The notes: generated by a model not told the origin, from the sequence alone. A stretch of 64,000 nucleotides of DNA from Prevotella sp. CAG:924 (GCA_000431975.1 HF988582.1:1-64000), one strand, 5' to 3'. Shown: positions 1-8,890, numbered from the stretch's first letter. Made by a program: numbers and translations.

Positions 1-310
1 AATTGCTTTTACAAAGTATTGAATATTAATGAATTACAGATGAGACCACGAAAATAAACATATCTCAATGACCGATTTGGTGTTAAGGATTAGAAGACCG
101 CACATCAGACGTATCGGCCTTGCTGGCGGCTATTAGTATGACAATACAACGGATGAAAGGCTTTCTCGAATTTTTCCCAGTCTATTTGGGCTTAAGGACT
201 TGTCAAGTCGTTATACTTTAAAGATATCAGTGCGGCTGTGGGTGAAGATGATTAGTAAGTTGTCTGCCGTTGCTTTTTAGAGGCAGATGGTTGTCGCATC
301 GATATATTGT
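1..310. other. No gene seen at the left edge
   Basis: This stretch lies downstream of trmN6, which reads leftward. It is AT-rich, has stops in all frames and shows no RNA gene I can recognise. A weak CTGCC/GGCAG inverted repeat near 260-290 could help end the trmN6 transcript but lacks a convincing T-run. The neighbour to the left is outside the window. Confidence 0.5.
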
Positions 311-1309
311 CTATTTGATATAAAAATCCTTTGTGAGTTGCTGATACCATTGTGACCGTGAGTTGTCTGCATTCATGAGAGTTTGCTCGTTGATATCTGT
401 GCGAAGCAAACGGGTAGGAGAGAAGGCCAGTAACGCACGTTTAGGCATTTTCCGAGCTACAGTTCGGATAGTGGTAATACGGGTGAGCAGAAGGCCGGAA
501 AAAGCGGCTTCTGCCTCATATTTTGATATAATATCGGTGGGTATGATGATGCTTAGTTCTCCACATGGTTTTAGCAGGCTTTTTGCTGCGGTCATCAGGT
601 CATGAGGAGATAATGTGTCACTATGACGGGCAAGTGTACGATGGTCATCGGGGCACTTTAGTGAGTCTACAAAAAAAGGTGGGTTGCAGGTGATGGCGTC
701 ATATAAAATAGGTGTTTTGGCTGGGTGTTCGGTTAGAAGTTCGAGCGTTTTTTGGTTATCGGATATGGTGTAATTTTCTTTTATAAAATCCTGGATGCTT
801 TGTGGAATGATGGTGAGTCGGTTAGACCATACGCAGTTTTTGAAATTGAGGGCAGCCTGTGCGGCAGCATCAGTATCAATCTCCAGAGCATCGATGTGTG
901 CATTGGGAAAGCGTTGTGCCATCATCAGTGCAACAAGTCCAGTTCCTGTACCAATGTCGAGAATATGAGGGGTAGAGGAAAGGGTATTTTTCTGAGGGAA
1001 CTGTTGGAGCGAATGACTGTTGGTCCTTATATAGCCAGATGATTGTTCTGATGGTTGTCTGGAAATATCAGAAGCGGGTTGTTTGACGATGTCAGCAACT
1101 GATTGTTTGGAGGTTCCGGAGGTTGGCAGGTTAATATGGATATGGTCTTTCTCAGATGGGAAAAGATTTTTGGGGCATAGTATTTCCGTTGGCTGTAGGG
1201 TAGGGATTCTGGCCCATGCGCCAAGGAGTACGCCGTCAGTACCGACACGCATGGCGCATCGGTCGTGACGAACGAAAAACTGTTGAAATTGGAACCCTGT
1301 GGAAGCCAT
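311..1309 (-). CDS. trmN6: tRNA1(Val) (adenine-37-N6)-methyltransferase, TrmN6 family, with a long insert
   Basis: The family uses S-adenosylmethionine to methylate A37 of tRNA1(Val) in the cytoplasm. Visible: the N-terminal signature ending in GTDGVLLGAWA (about residues 23-33), the Rossmann SAM loop DIGTGTG (about 118-124) and the N6-adenine catalytic motif NPPFF (209-213). At 332 residues it is much longer than usual family members (about 240). The excess is mainly a polar, Ser/Gln/Pro-rich segment at about 36-114 between the GTDG motif and the SAM loop, with a smaller extension at about 175-200. It is last in a minus-strand run of three genes, 25 bp after the TPR gene. Catalytic motifs are intact, so activity is plausible despite the insert. 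RNA specificity is inferred from family membership. Confidence 0.85.
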   Translation of the reverse strand: MASTGFQFQQFFVRHDRCAMRVGTDGVLLGAWARIPTLQPTEILCPKNLFPSEKDHIHINLPTSGTSKQSVADIVKQPASDISRQPSEQSSGYIRTNSHSLQQFPQKNTLSSTPHILDIGTGTGLVALMMAQRFPNAHIDALEIDTDAAAQAALNFKNCVWSNRLTIIPQSIQDFIKENYTISDNQKTLELLTEHPAKTPILYDAITCNPPFFVDSLKCPDDHRTLARHSDTLSPHDLMTAAKSLLKPCGELSIIIPTDIISKYEAEAAFSGLLLTRITTIRTVARKMPKRALLAFSPTRLLRTDINEQTLMNADNSRSQWYQQLTKDFYIK

Positions 1310-1334
1310 AATCAGTAGAACGGCTATAACTATG

Positions 1335-3536
1335 TTAGTCTTCTTGTTTTTCTAAGGCATCAAGCATCATAGCTTGCTCAATTGGTCCGATGCCATAGCT
1401 TTCTAGAAGTTCTCGGTCAGCTTGAAAATGTTTGTTGAGAGTTTCCTCTGACATTCTCGATTCCCGGAAGAGTACTAAAGCTGTTTTTACGCGGTGATCT
1501 GCCCATGCGCAGTAGCCTGCATTAAGGCGGTCTGTAGCTGCTGTCGTCGCAGTAGTGTTATCTGTGCTGTTAAGATTCTGTCTGCCTATATCTACAAGTT
1601 TCATGTAGATTTTTGTGGCCTGTTCCACCTTGTGTTGCAGTAGGCTTCCCCATGCGAGTGCCCGCTGTACGTTGAGGTCATCGGGGTATTCGTAATTCAG
1701 TCGGAAGAGCTCTGGCATTGCCTCTTCTGTCTTGCCGCAATGGATGAGAGCGATGGCCCCATCAAGTGCATAGCGCTTATTTGTAGGATCAGCTATGGAT
1801 AGTGTTTTGAAGAGTTCAGCAGCCTTTTTGTAGTTTCCATTGAGGTAGCAGGCTCGTGCGTAGTGCGCACGTAGTGCCATATCGTTGGGCCGCAACTTGC
1901 AGGCTTTACCATATTCCTCTTCAGCCTGTGGATAGAGTCCTTCCTTCATTGATAGAAGAGCACGTCCCACTACTTCGTCAGCTTGTGCAGGATCATAATA
2001 AGCGTTGACGAGCAGCCTTGCTTCGCTGATGTGTCCGTTCTTTATCAGAGTCCGCCAAAGATTGCTGCACTGGCGTCCCATGACGGTTTTAAAGGTGTCA
2101 AGCGTGATGACACGGCAGAGTCCATCCAGATTGAAAAGCATGCGGTAGTCACGTGAGGCATCGTTGACATGATAAAAACGGTATAGGTCTTGTAGATAGG
2201 CGCGTCGTATATATGTGCCAGATGAAATATCCATGTTTTGATGCTGATCGAGAATGTCCGCATTAAGGAAGTGCTCGCGAAATTCGGGCGGCATTTTTCC
2301 GTAAATTTGTGACAGGCCGAGTACCATCGAATATTTGTCAGAGTCGCAGAAGGGGGCATTGGTGAGCATTGTCTGCAGGAAACGCGAATTGAGCAGTTCT
2401 TGTGGTGTCTGTTCAAGTTCGGGATGATGGATATAAAAAGGTACAAACCAGTTGACGAGTGAAGAGAAGAAGGGGAAGCGTTTCATTTGTGAGAAGCCGC
2501 TGAAATAAATATCTACGCCTTTCTCGCGCATATCCATCATATGGTTGATGGTTTTTTCCAGCTCCTCTGCACGTTTCTCCTCCTTGTCAGGATGTAGCAG
2601 TTCGTCGAGACTTTCTTCGTCATGAATATTGATGCCGAAAGCATTGTCCTGCAGATCCTGTTGTACTTTAAGGATGTGCGGCATCATCTCGTCATGCAGC
2701 TGTTTGCTCTCCGTGTCGGTAGAGAGACAGAACATCATCTGTATAATTAATTCGCTCACGTCAGCTGGAGTATCGGTCTGATTGAGAACATTGTTGAGAA
2801 CGTCTTTCACTTCGGGAAAGAAATCGAGCGGAAAATTCATCAGTGCACACATCCATCCCACCAGTGCTCTTTGTTTGAGTCTCATAGATGTCGACTGTCT
2901 GTAGATGTGAAGAAGTGCCAGGAGCTTTTCCGGATCGGCCACATTGGTAGCACCGAGAGTGATGGCAGAGGTAAGTTGTATGCCGTCATTCTCTTCGATG
3001 GTGGGTGAGCATAACAGATCTGCGATTTTCTGTCCGAGATGGTGTGTCCATTGGCTTGAAAAGCAAAGTGTGATGAAGAGCCGTTGCATCAGTGTGTGAT
3101 GCGCCCGATAGATGCTTTTTGCGTGTTCGTCTCCGTCATGGTTGTTTTCGAGTTGTAAGAGTGCGAGTTCTTGGACAAACTGTTGCAGGTCGTCTCGCAT
3201 CTGTTCGACATCCAAGTTTATACCATCGGCTATGATAGCGTATCCACGCAGATAGGGATGGTTTAGCCAGTCGGAGAGTGCCAGTCGCTGTGTGACGGCA
3301 AAGGCACGGTGAAGCAGTTGATAGTAGAGTGTCTGACGATGTTCATCGGCATATCCCGATAGCATAAAGTCACACATGCGCTGGTAGTCGGCCTCTATCT
3401 CTGCCACCTCGCCGCTGACGAGCTTGAACTGAGGGTGGCTGTGAATGAGCTGCAGGGCCGCACCGAGCCGCTGTCGGTCGATGAGTTGATGATAGACCTT
3501 AGTTGTGAATATCTCAAAATTCTCTTTTTGTAGCAT
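1335..3536 (-). CDS. Tetratricopeptide-repeat protein of unknown function
   Basis: A 733-residue protein with no signal peptide or membrane segment, so probably cytoplasmic. The clearest helical repeats are in the C-terminal third (about residues 520-690), where the spacing of Ala, Gly, Tyr and Pro fits TPRs (for example NDMALRAHYARACYLNGNYK and the following 34-residue unit). The N-terminal half is Leu/His/Gln-rich and helical, with no domain I recognise. TPR arrays bind protein partners, and nothing here shows an enzyme active site. It lies 32 bp after the NMT1-like lipoprotein gene and 25 bp before trmN6, so the three are probably co-transcribed, although their functions look unrelated. 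Proteins of this size with C-terminal TPRs are common in Bacteroidales as hypotheticals. Confidence 0.75.
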   Translation of the reverse strand: MLQKENFEIFTTKVYHQLIDRQRLGAALQLIHSHPQFKLVSGEVAEIEADYQRMCDFMLSGYADEHRQTLYYQLLHRAFAVTQRLALSDWLNHPYLRGYAIIADGINLDVEQMRDDLQQFVQELALLQLENNHDGDEHAKSIYRAHHTLMQRLFITLCFSSQWTHHLGQKIADLLCSPTIEENDGIQLTSAITLGATNVADPEKLLALLHIYRQSTSMRLKQRALVGWMCALMNFPLDFFPEVKDVLNNVLNQTDTPADVSELIIQMMFCLSTDTESKQLHDEMMPHILKVQQDLQDNAFGINIHDEESLDELLHPDKEEKRAEELEKTINHMMDMREKGVDIYFSGFSQMKRFPFFSSLVNWFVPFYIHHPELEQTPQELLNSRFLQTMLTNAPFCDSDKYSMVLGLSQIYGKMPPEFREHFLNADILDQHQNMDISSGTYIRRAYLQDLYRFYHVNDASRDYRMLFNLDGLCRVITLDTFKTVMGRQCSNLWRTLIKNGHISEARLLVNAYYDPAQADEVVGRALLSMKEGLYPQAEEEYGKACKLRPNDMALRAHYARACYLNGNYKKAAELFKTLSIADPTNKRYALDGAIALIHCGKTEEAMPELFRLNYEYPDDLNVQRALAWGSLLQHKVEQATKIYMKLVDIGRQNLNSTDNTTATTAATDRLNAGYCAWADHRVKTALVLFRESRMSEETLNKHFQADRELLESYGIGPIEQAMMLDALEKQED

Positions 3537-3568
3537 AGCAGCTTATTGTCAGATGTAAAATGTTAGCC

Positions 3569-4486
3569 TTATTTTAAGTATTTTCTTGCAGTGTCAATAT
3601 CTTTTTGTCGGGGTGCTGCTGTATGTGTATATTTGAGCTTGGGCAGGGCTTTTAGCGTCTTGGCATCAGCATCTGTGTATTTCTGTATGATGTCGTTGTA
3701 ATGTGTTAGCCCAAACCGGTTGATAGAGTCGCAAACAGAGTCATAGACACGCAGGAAAGTGTCTATCTGTTTTTTTCTATCCTTGTTGTTGTATGCCTTC
3801 TGTGTGAAGGCGATGACACCAAGATTGGTATTGAGATCACGGCTGTCAGCCAGGACGGCGTTTTTATACAGGCGCGCTGTCGTAGCTTGTGGCTCGGTGA
3901 AGACGAGGGCGTCGATCTCATTGTTCAGTAGCATGTTCAGGCGCACGTGTACATCGTTTATCTGTACACGGAACACATCGTATTTAGGATGTGCTTTTTC
4001 CAGACAGCGGTCAGCGAGCCAGGAGGTAGCGGAGAACCGTGTGATGGCAATCATCTTGTCGGAGAGCTGTGAGGCATTCGTAACACGGCTTTTCCTGTTG
4101 GCAATCACCTGCCAGTAAGCATTTGTTGCGGTAGCATAGTGAAGTGGCGTACCGTGGTTACGCAGACGTTCGGCGCGGATCAAGTCGGTAACGAAGCCTT
4201 CGACGTGCCCGCGGGCGATGAGTGTGTCACAGTCGAGTCGTGCGGGGCGCATTCGCAAATGTACGTTGATGCCGGCTTTGCTGAAGAGGCTGTCTTCCAC
4301 ACCGATGAATAGCGGCAGACAATCCATAGTGGGCACAACAGCGATCTTTAGCGAAGCCGAGTCCTCACGGGCCTGTGCCTGCCGTTGCTCGGCTGTTATT
4401 CTTTGTTTTTCTTTATATGAGCTACCGCAGGCTACACACATCAGGCCAAAGGCGGCAGTCAGAAGTATGATAATGGGTCTGTTCAT
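3569..4486 (-). CDS. NMT1/THI5-like substrate-binding lipoprotein, no ABC partner nearby
   Basis: A periplasmic-binding-protein fold of the NMT1/THI5 or SsuA type. An N-terminal lipoprotein signal (hydrophobic core then CVAC-GSS) is followed by the typical opening strand SLKIAVVPTMDCLPLFIGVE, helices naming a ligand cleft, and motifs such as GFVTDLIRAE and EIDALVFTEPQA. I place the start at the Met that begins the signal peptide (MNRPII) rather than six codons upstream. A minus-strand -7 box (TATCTTTG) at 4494-4501 would start the transcript nearly at the ATG. Relatives bind thiamine precursors, alkylsulfonates or similar small molecules. The divergent neighbour is a TPP-riboswitch thiamine operon, which hints at a thiamine-related ligand, but no permease or ATPase is present. 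Ligand unknown. Confidence 0.75.
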   Translation of the reverse strand: MNRPIIILLTAAFGLMCVACGSSYKEKQRITAEQRQAQAREDSASLKIAVVPTMDCLPLFIGVEDSLFSKAGINVHLRMRPARLDCDTLIARGHVEGFVTDLIRAERLRNHGTPLHYATATNAYWQVIANRKSRVTNASQLSDKMIAITRFSATSWLADRCLEKAHPKYDVFRVQINDVHVRLNMLLNNEIDALVFTEPQATTARLYKNAVLADSRDLNTNLGVIAFTQKAYNNKDRKKQIDTFLRVYDSVCDSINRFGLTHYNDIIQKYTDADAKTLKALPKLKYTHTAAPRQKDIDTARKYLK

Positions 4487-4493
4487 TCTACGG

Positions 4494-4501
4494 CAAAGAT
4501 A
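4494..4501 (-). promoter_or_regulatory. -7 box for the NMT1-like lipoprotein gene
   Basis: On the minus strand this reads TATCTTTG, matching the Bacteroidota TAnnTTTG -7 consensus. The start codon (4486) lies only about 7 bp downstream, so the mRNA would be leaderless or nearly so. No good TTTG -33 box is found at the usual spacing. Confidence 0.4.
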
Positions 4502-4669
4502 CAAATATATTTTCCGTTTTCTTGCGTTTTATGGCAATTATTTTTAATGTGGCGTTAAAAAGTTCAGAAGAGGGAGAGGAATCCAGGAATGCTTTTCATC
4601 CCTTTTGTTCTAGGGGCTGTTAAAGGCTTATTGTCTTTGGAAAGACTTTTTCTATTGTTTTTATATAAG

Positions 4670-4701
4670 TTTGGTGAATATTAAAAAACTTTGTATCTTT
4701 G
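4670..4701 (+). promoter_or_regulatory. Bacteroidota-type promoter of the thiamine operon
   Basis: TTTG (4670-4673), a 20-bp spacer and TATCTTTG (4694-4701) match the primary sigma-factor consensus of this phylum. Transcription would begin around 4708, just ahead of the TPP riboswitch. Confidence 0.75.
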
Positions 4702-4722
4702 CAGCCGATCGTTATATTGTGG

Positions 4723-4803
4723 ATCAGGGGTGCTGCACTATGTGGTGTGGCTGAGATGATACCCTTCGAACCTGAAGCGGATAATGCCGACGCAGGGACA
4801 CCG
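4723..4803 (+). promoter_or_regulatory. TPP (THI-box) riboswitch
   Basis: The conserved thi-box core is present in order: CAGGGGTGCT (4725 on), the GGCTGAGATGATACCC pyrimidine-sensor arm, CCTGAAGCGGATAATGCCG for the pyrophosphate-sensor arm, and closing GCAGGGACACCG. These are the hallmark residues of the thiamine pyrophosphate aptamer. It sits about 15 nt into the predicted mRNA and 120 nt before the TonB-dependent receptor start. TPP would be expected to repress uptake. The expression platform between 4804 and 4924 was not resolved by eye, so whether control is by termination or by translation is open. Confidence 0.95.
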
Positions 4804-4924
4804 AAGATATTATTCCATTGGCTTTCATCCACCTTTTTCCGTGATTGTCTGTGAACGGATTCTGGGTAGTGGGTGTGGCTTTACGAAAACGTTTTATTTT
4901 AGGTAATCAAGATTGCAATTCAGT

Positions 4925-7222
4925 ATGAAAAGAAAAGCTGTCATGCTGACTGCTCTTGCAGGAGCAGTGCTTCCTGTAGCCGCGTCTACCGGCACAGTGA
5001 AGACAGAGAGTAAGGTAGACACCACTCAAGTACACGAACTGCAGGCTGTGGAGGTGTTCTCTACGCGTGCTCACGGCCGTACGCCTATGGCCTATGACAA
5101 TGTGTCGCAGCAACAGATCAGGAAAATGAATTTCGGACAGGATCTGCCGCGTCTGCTTCTTCTCACACCGAGCGTTACGATGACTTCTGATGCTGGTAAT
5201 GGCATTGGATACACCACGTTGCGTGTACGTGGTACAGATCCCAGCCGTATCAATATCACTGTTAATGGTATTCCCCAAAGCGATGCCGAGTCTTCGGAGC
5301 TTTTTTGGGTGAATATCGGCGACTTCGCTTCTTCGCTAGGCTCTTTACAGATACAGCGTGGTGTGGGAACGTCGACGAACGGTTCTGCCGCTTTTGGTGC
5401 TACGGTGAATATGCAGACGGAGGGCATCTCCGCAGAGCCTTATTTGACGCTCGATGCCAGTGCTGGCTCTTATTATTCTCATAAGGAGACGATGCGCTTC
5501 TCTACAGGACTCATAAAGGATCATTGGGGGTTCCAGGGCCGGTTGAGCAATATCGGTTCGAAGGGATATCTCGACCGTGCTTGGACAAAGTTGAACAACT
5601 ATTTCCTGCAAGGCGGCTATTTCTCTGACAACACTATGGTGAAGCTGGTCACCTTTAGCGGTGAGGAGCACACCTATCACGCATGGAACTATACAAGTAA
5701 GTATGAGCAGAGCCTTTATGGCCGCCGTTACAATTCTTGTGGTGAGTACTACGATGAGAACGGCAACCCGCTCTATTATAAGAATCAGACCGATAATTAC
5801 AATCAACAGAACTATCAGTTGATTCTTACCCAGCGTTTTGGCCGGTTTTTCAATCTGCATGCAGCCCTGCATTATACGAAGGGTAAAGGCTATTACGAGG
5901 AGTACAAGACAGACCGTGATCTGAGCGAGTATGGCCTGACGCCGGTATCGGCATCGGCTGCATCAAGTGATCTGGTGCGTCAGAAGAAGATGGACAACGA
6001 TTTCTACGGCGCCATTGCCGATCTGAATTATACGAACCATAATGGTCTGACTGCTGTTGTCGGCGGTGGTTGGAACCGTTACGATGGCGATCATTTCGGA
6101 CTCGTGACCTGGGTGAAGGAAAATGTTGCTAATCTCACTCCCGATTGGGAATATTACCGTAATAATGCGGTGAAAAACGATGCGAACATATATGGTAAGG
6201 TCAATTGGGAGTTTCTGCGCGGACTTTCTGCGTATGTTGACCTGCAGTATCGTCATGTGAGCTACCGTCTACAAAATCCCACTGATGCATGGGGTTACAA
6301 TGAGGACGGCCGCTATATCTACCGTGACGATTTCGACTTCTTTAATCCGAAGTTCGGACTGAACTACCAGATAGCCCGCAATCATCGTGTGTATGCATCG
6401 TATGCCATTTCCCACCGTGAACCTGTGCGCAACAATTATGAGGACTATGCCGCCAATGGCTATTCCTACCCGAAGGCAGAACGCCTGAACGATCTTGAGT
6501 TGGGTTATGAGTTTACGGGTGAGAAGTTTTCCGCAAGCGTGAATGGTTATTGGATGGATTATCACAATCAATTCGTGCTTACCGGTGAGTTGGATGATAT
6601 CGGTGAGGCCGTTACGCGCAATTTGGAGAAGAGCTACCGTCTTGGCGTAGAGTTGCAGGCTGCGTGGATGCCCGTCGATTGGTTCCGCTGGGATGCCAAT
6701 GCCACTTTCTCGAAAAACCGTGTTCAGGATCTTGCTGTGACGCTCGACGATTATACCACGAAAGTGCAGATCGGTGACCAACCGCTCAGCTTCTCTCCTG
6801 ATGTTATTTTCAATACGTGGATGACTTTTAAGTACAAGGGATTCTCTGCCGTAGTGACCGAGCGTTTCGTGGGCGAGCAGTATCTGACCAACACCGGTTT
6901 CAAGACGATGGAGTGTCAGGATGCCGATGGCAATACCACCTATGAGACCTTGATGCTTGGCAGTCATTGGACCACCGATCTCGATCTCAGTTATTCGTTC
7001 TCTCTGCGCAAGCTGGGAGTGAAGGAGGTGGCTGTAGGTCTCTCTATCTACAATCTCTTCTCAGCCAAGTACGACAATAACGGTTGGGCCGCACCCCAGT
7101 TTGAGCAACGAGACGGAAAGGTCGTAGCTGTCAACACATGGGGAATCCGCGACTATGGAGCCGTCGGTTTTGCTCCTTCCGCTCCCTTCAACTGTATGGC
7201 GCATCTCACACTGAGCTTTTAA
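4925..7222 (+). CDS. TonB-dependent outer membrane receptor, probable thiamine transporter
   Basis: An outer membrane active transporter of about 765 residues. It has a signal peptide (MKRKAVMLTALAGAVLPVAA), a TonB-box/linker region, a plug domain at about 45-165 (LRVRGTDPSRINITVNGIP and the LQIQRGVGTSTNGSAAFG motif) and a large beta-barrel rich in alternating Tyr/Asp/Asn strands, ending in an aromatic strand (MAHLTLSF). There is no carboxypeptidase-like N-terminal extension, so it is not a SusC-type receptor. The ATG at 4925 begins the signal peptide; a TTG four codons earlier is less likely. The TPP riboswitch upstream and PnuT plus thiamine pyrophosphokinase downstream make thiamine (or a phosphorylated form) the expected ligand, consistent with the Bacteroidetes thiamine regulon described for TPP riboswitches. 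Ligand is inference. Confidence 0.9.
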   Translation: MKRKAVMLTALAGAVLPVAASTGTVKTESKVDTTQVHELQAVEVFSTRAHGRTPMAYDNVSQQQIRKMNFGQDLPRLLLLTPSVTMTSDAGNGIGYTTLRVRGTDPSRINITVNGIPQSDAESSELFWVNIGDFASSLGSLQIQRGVGTSTNGSAAFGATVNMQTEGISAEPYLTLDASAGSYYSHKETMRFSTGLIKDHWGFQGRLSNIGSKGYLDRAWTKLNNYFLQGGYFSDNTMVKLVTFSGEEHTYHAWNYTSKYEQSLYGRRYNSCGEYYDENGNPLYYKNQTDNYNQQNYQLILTQRFGRFFNLHAALHYTKGKGYYEEYKTDRDLSEYGLTPVSASAASSDLVRQKKMDNDFYGAIADLNYTNHNGLTAVVGGGWNRYDGDHFGLVTWVKENVANLTPDWEYYRNNAVKNDANIYGKVNWEFLRGLSAYVDLQYRHVSYRLQNPTDAWGYNEDGRYIYRDDFDFFNPKFGLNYQIARNHRVYASYAISHREPVRNNYEDYAANGYSYPKAERLNDLELGYEFTGEKFSASVNGYWMDYHNQFVLTGELDDIGEAVTRNLEKSYRLGVELQAAWMPVDWFRWDANATFSKNRVQDLAVTLDDYTTKVQIGDQPLSFSPDVIFNTWMTFKYKGFSAVVTERFVGEQYLTNTGFKTMECQDADGNTTYETLMLGSHWTTDLDLSYSFSLRKLGVKEVAVGLSIYNLFSAKYDNNGWAAPQFEQRDGKVVAVNTWGIRDYGAVGFAPSAPFNCMAHLTLSF

Positions 7223-7345
7223 ATAAATACTATCCAAATCCGCAGGAACGGAGGAGTGGGGCATAGGCTCCCTCTTCCGTTCTACGGTGTTCATAGGTTA
7301 TATATTCCGTACCCTTTATGGCGGGTAGAATGAAATATCAAAGAT

Positions 7346-7963
7346 ATGACGGATTGGCTTTCTTTTCATTGGCTTGACTTGACTACTACTGTCTTGGGTC
7401 TTGTCTACATATGGCTTGAATATCGGGCGAGCATTGCTCTCTGGCTGGTAGGTATTGTGATGCCTGCCATGGATGTCGTTCTCTATTGGCAGCACGGCCT
7501 TTATGGTGATGCTGGTATGGCAGTCTACTATACGGCTGCGGCAATCTATGGCTGGTTGGTGTGGAAGTTTGGACACAAGCACAATCAGAAGGCAGGCGAC
7601 ATTCTGCCGATTTCCTATATGCCCCGACGACTGTACCTCCCTGCGACAGTCTTCTTTCTTGCCGCCTGGGCTGTTACATGGTTTGTGCTCGATCGGTTCA
7701 CCAATTCTACGATACCGGTTCTTGACGCTTTCACCAATGCTCTGAGCTTCGTAGGATTGTGGGCTCTGGCGCGCAAATACATCGAGCAGTGGTATTTCTG
7801 GATCATCGTCGATGGGGTGAGCTGTTATCTGTATTTCATCAAGGACATTCCCTTTAAGGGGGGCCTTTATGGCCTTTATGTCGTTATTGCTGTTGCCGGT
7901 GTCTTTAAGTGGCGCCGCATGATGCAACAGTCACGTACAGCCAAAGTTGAAGACAGGAGCTGA
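7346..7963 (+). CDS. pnuT: PnuC-family inner membrane transporter, thiamine-type (PnuT)
   Basis: A 205-residue polytopic membrane protein of the PnuC family, which passes nicotinamide riboside or, in riboswitch-linked members, thiamine across the inner membrane by facilitated diffusion. About seven hydrophobic helices are visible. Family features include the early VYIWLEYRASIALWLVGIVM segment, the WxxxxWYFWIIVDGVSCYLYF motif and the basic C-terminal cytoplasmic tail. The TPP riboswitch, the TonB receptor 123 bp upstream and thiamine pyrophosphokinase downstream argue for thiamine rather than nicotinamide riboside. Its stop codon is directly abutted by the ATG of a 40-codon reading frame. Phosphorylation by the downstream kinase would trap the imported vitamin. 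Confidence 0.9.
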   Translation: MTDWLSFHWLDLTTTVLGLVYIWLEYRASIALWLVGIVMPAMDVVLYWQHGLYGDAGMAVYYTAAAIYGWLVWKFGHKHNQKAGDILPISYMPRRLYLPATVFFLAAWAVTWFVLDRFTNSTIPVLDAFTNALSFVGLWALARKYIEQWYFWIIVDGVSCYLYFIKDIPFKGGLYGLYVVIAVAGVFKWRRMMQQSRTAKVEDRS

Positions 7964-8086
7964 ATGGCCTCTAATAAGCCGCTTTACAGGCTTTTCCTCG
8001 GACCTTTCAAAGACACTTGGAGTTGGTTAGCAGGTTCTTATGTGCTGGCTGTATCTGTCTTCTTTTTGTCTATATGGTCGGTGTAA
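7964..8086 (+). CDS. 40-residue membrane microprotein of the thiamine operon
   Basis: An ATG follows the TGA of pnuT with no gap (TGAATG) and opens a 40-codon frame ending in TAA at 8084-8086. The peptide starts MASNKPLYRLFLGPFKDTW and ends in a hydrophobic helix, WLAGSYVLAVSVFFLSIWSV, of about 20 residues; the basic N-terminal part predicts N-in topology. Exact abutment suggests translational coupling to PnuT. It could be a small accessory subunit of PnuT or of the receptor/kinase route, but I recognise no family and no function is shown. The alternative is a chance open frame: 40 codons is short, although the clean start, position and helix are better than chance would usually give. Confidence 0.5.
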   Translation: MASNKPLYRLFLGPFKDTWSWLAGSYVLAVSVFFLSIWSV

Positions 8087-8146
8087 GCCGACAGACAATC
8101 CTTTTATGACTATTTACCAGATCATTCATTAAAAAATCCCATCCTT

Positions 8147-8806
8147 ATGCAACACTATCCTCTCCTTACTGCTGATACGGTTTTCCCTCATGTAGTCTTG
8201 GCCGATGGCGACTTTCCGTCCCATCCCATTCCTTTCGGTCTGTTGTCCCGTGCTTCCCATCTGGTCTGTTGCGATCGTGCCGGTCAGAGGGCCATAGAGC
8301 GGGGGCTGCATCCCGAGGCGATAGTTGGCGATGGTGATTCTATCCCTGCTGATTTTCGGAGCCGTTATGCTTCGATCTTCCATCACGTGGCAGAGCAGGA
8401 GGATAATGATATGACCAAGGCGACACGCTATCTTCTCAGCATCGGGGCTACCGGACCGGTGTGTTATCTTGGTGCTACGGGCAAGCGTGAGGATCATACG
8501 TTAGCCAATATCGCCTTGTTAGAGGAGTATCGGCGTCGGTTTGGTATGCTGTCGGTGATGGTGACCGATCACGGATGGTTTGTCGTGGCGCAGGGACGTT
8601 CTGTCTTCGGGTCGTTTGCGCATCAACAAGTGAGCATTTTCAATCTCAGCTGTCGCGATCGGTTGTCGTCGACGGGTCTGAAGTGGGATGCCTATCCTTT
8701 TACGGCTGTCTGGCAGGGCTCGCTCAATGAGGCCGTGGCCGATTCATTTATTCTTGATGGCGACGGTGCCTATCTTGTGTTCCGCACGTTCGAGGCCAAG
8801 AGGTAA
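8147..8806 (+). CDS. thiN: Thiamine pyrophosphokinase
   Basis: Transfers pyrophosphate from ATP to thiamine to make TPP in the cytoplasm, so it both activates and traps imported thiamine. The catalytic domain shows VVGDGDSIPADF (about 63-74), an acidic QEDNDMTKA motif (about 85-93) and GATGKREDHTLANIALL (about 109-125), the three Asp/Thr-rich signatures of the family. The C-terminal part (about 150-219) is the vitamin B1-binding beta domain with Ser/Leu-rich strands. At 219 residues it has normal length. It lies 60 bp after the microprotein frame and is the last gene under the riboswitch. The remaining enzymes of thiamine synthesis are absent here, so this locus is for salvage. Confidence 0.93.
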   Translation: MQHYPLLTADTVFPHVVLADGDFPSHPIPFGLLSRASHLVCCDRAGQRAIERGLHPEAIVGDGDSIPADFRSRYASIFHHVAEQEDNDMTKATRYLLSIGATGPVCYLGATGKREDHTLANIALLEEYRRRFGMLSVMVTDHGWFVVAQGRSVFGSFAHQQVSIFNLSCRDRLSSTGLKWDAYPFTAVWQGSLNEAVADSFILDGDGAYLVFRTFEAKR

Positions 8807-8890
8807 GGTGTGGCGTGACCGGGAAGCCTAGCTCCGCTTGCTGACGGTGTAAGCGATAAATGGAGGGACACTGTCTTTTCTTGATTTACC

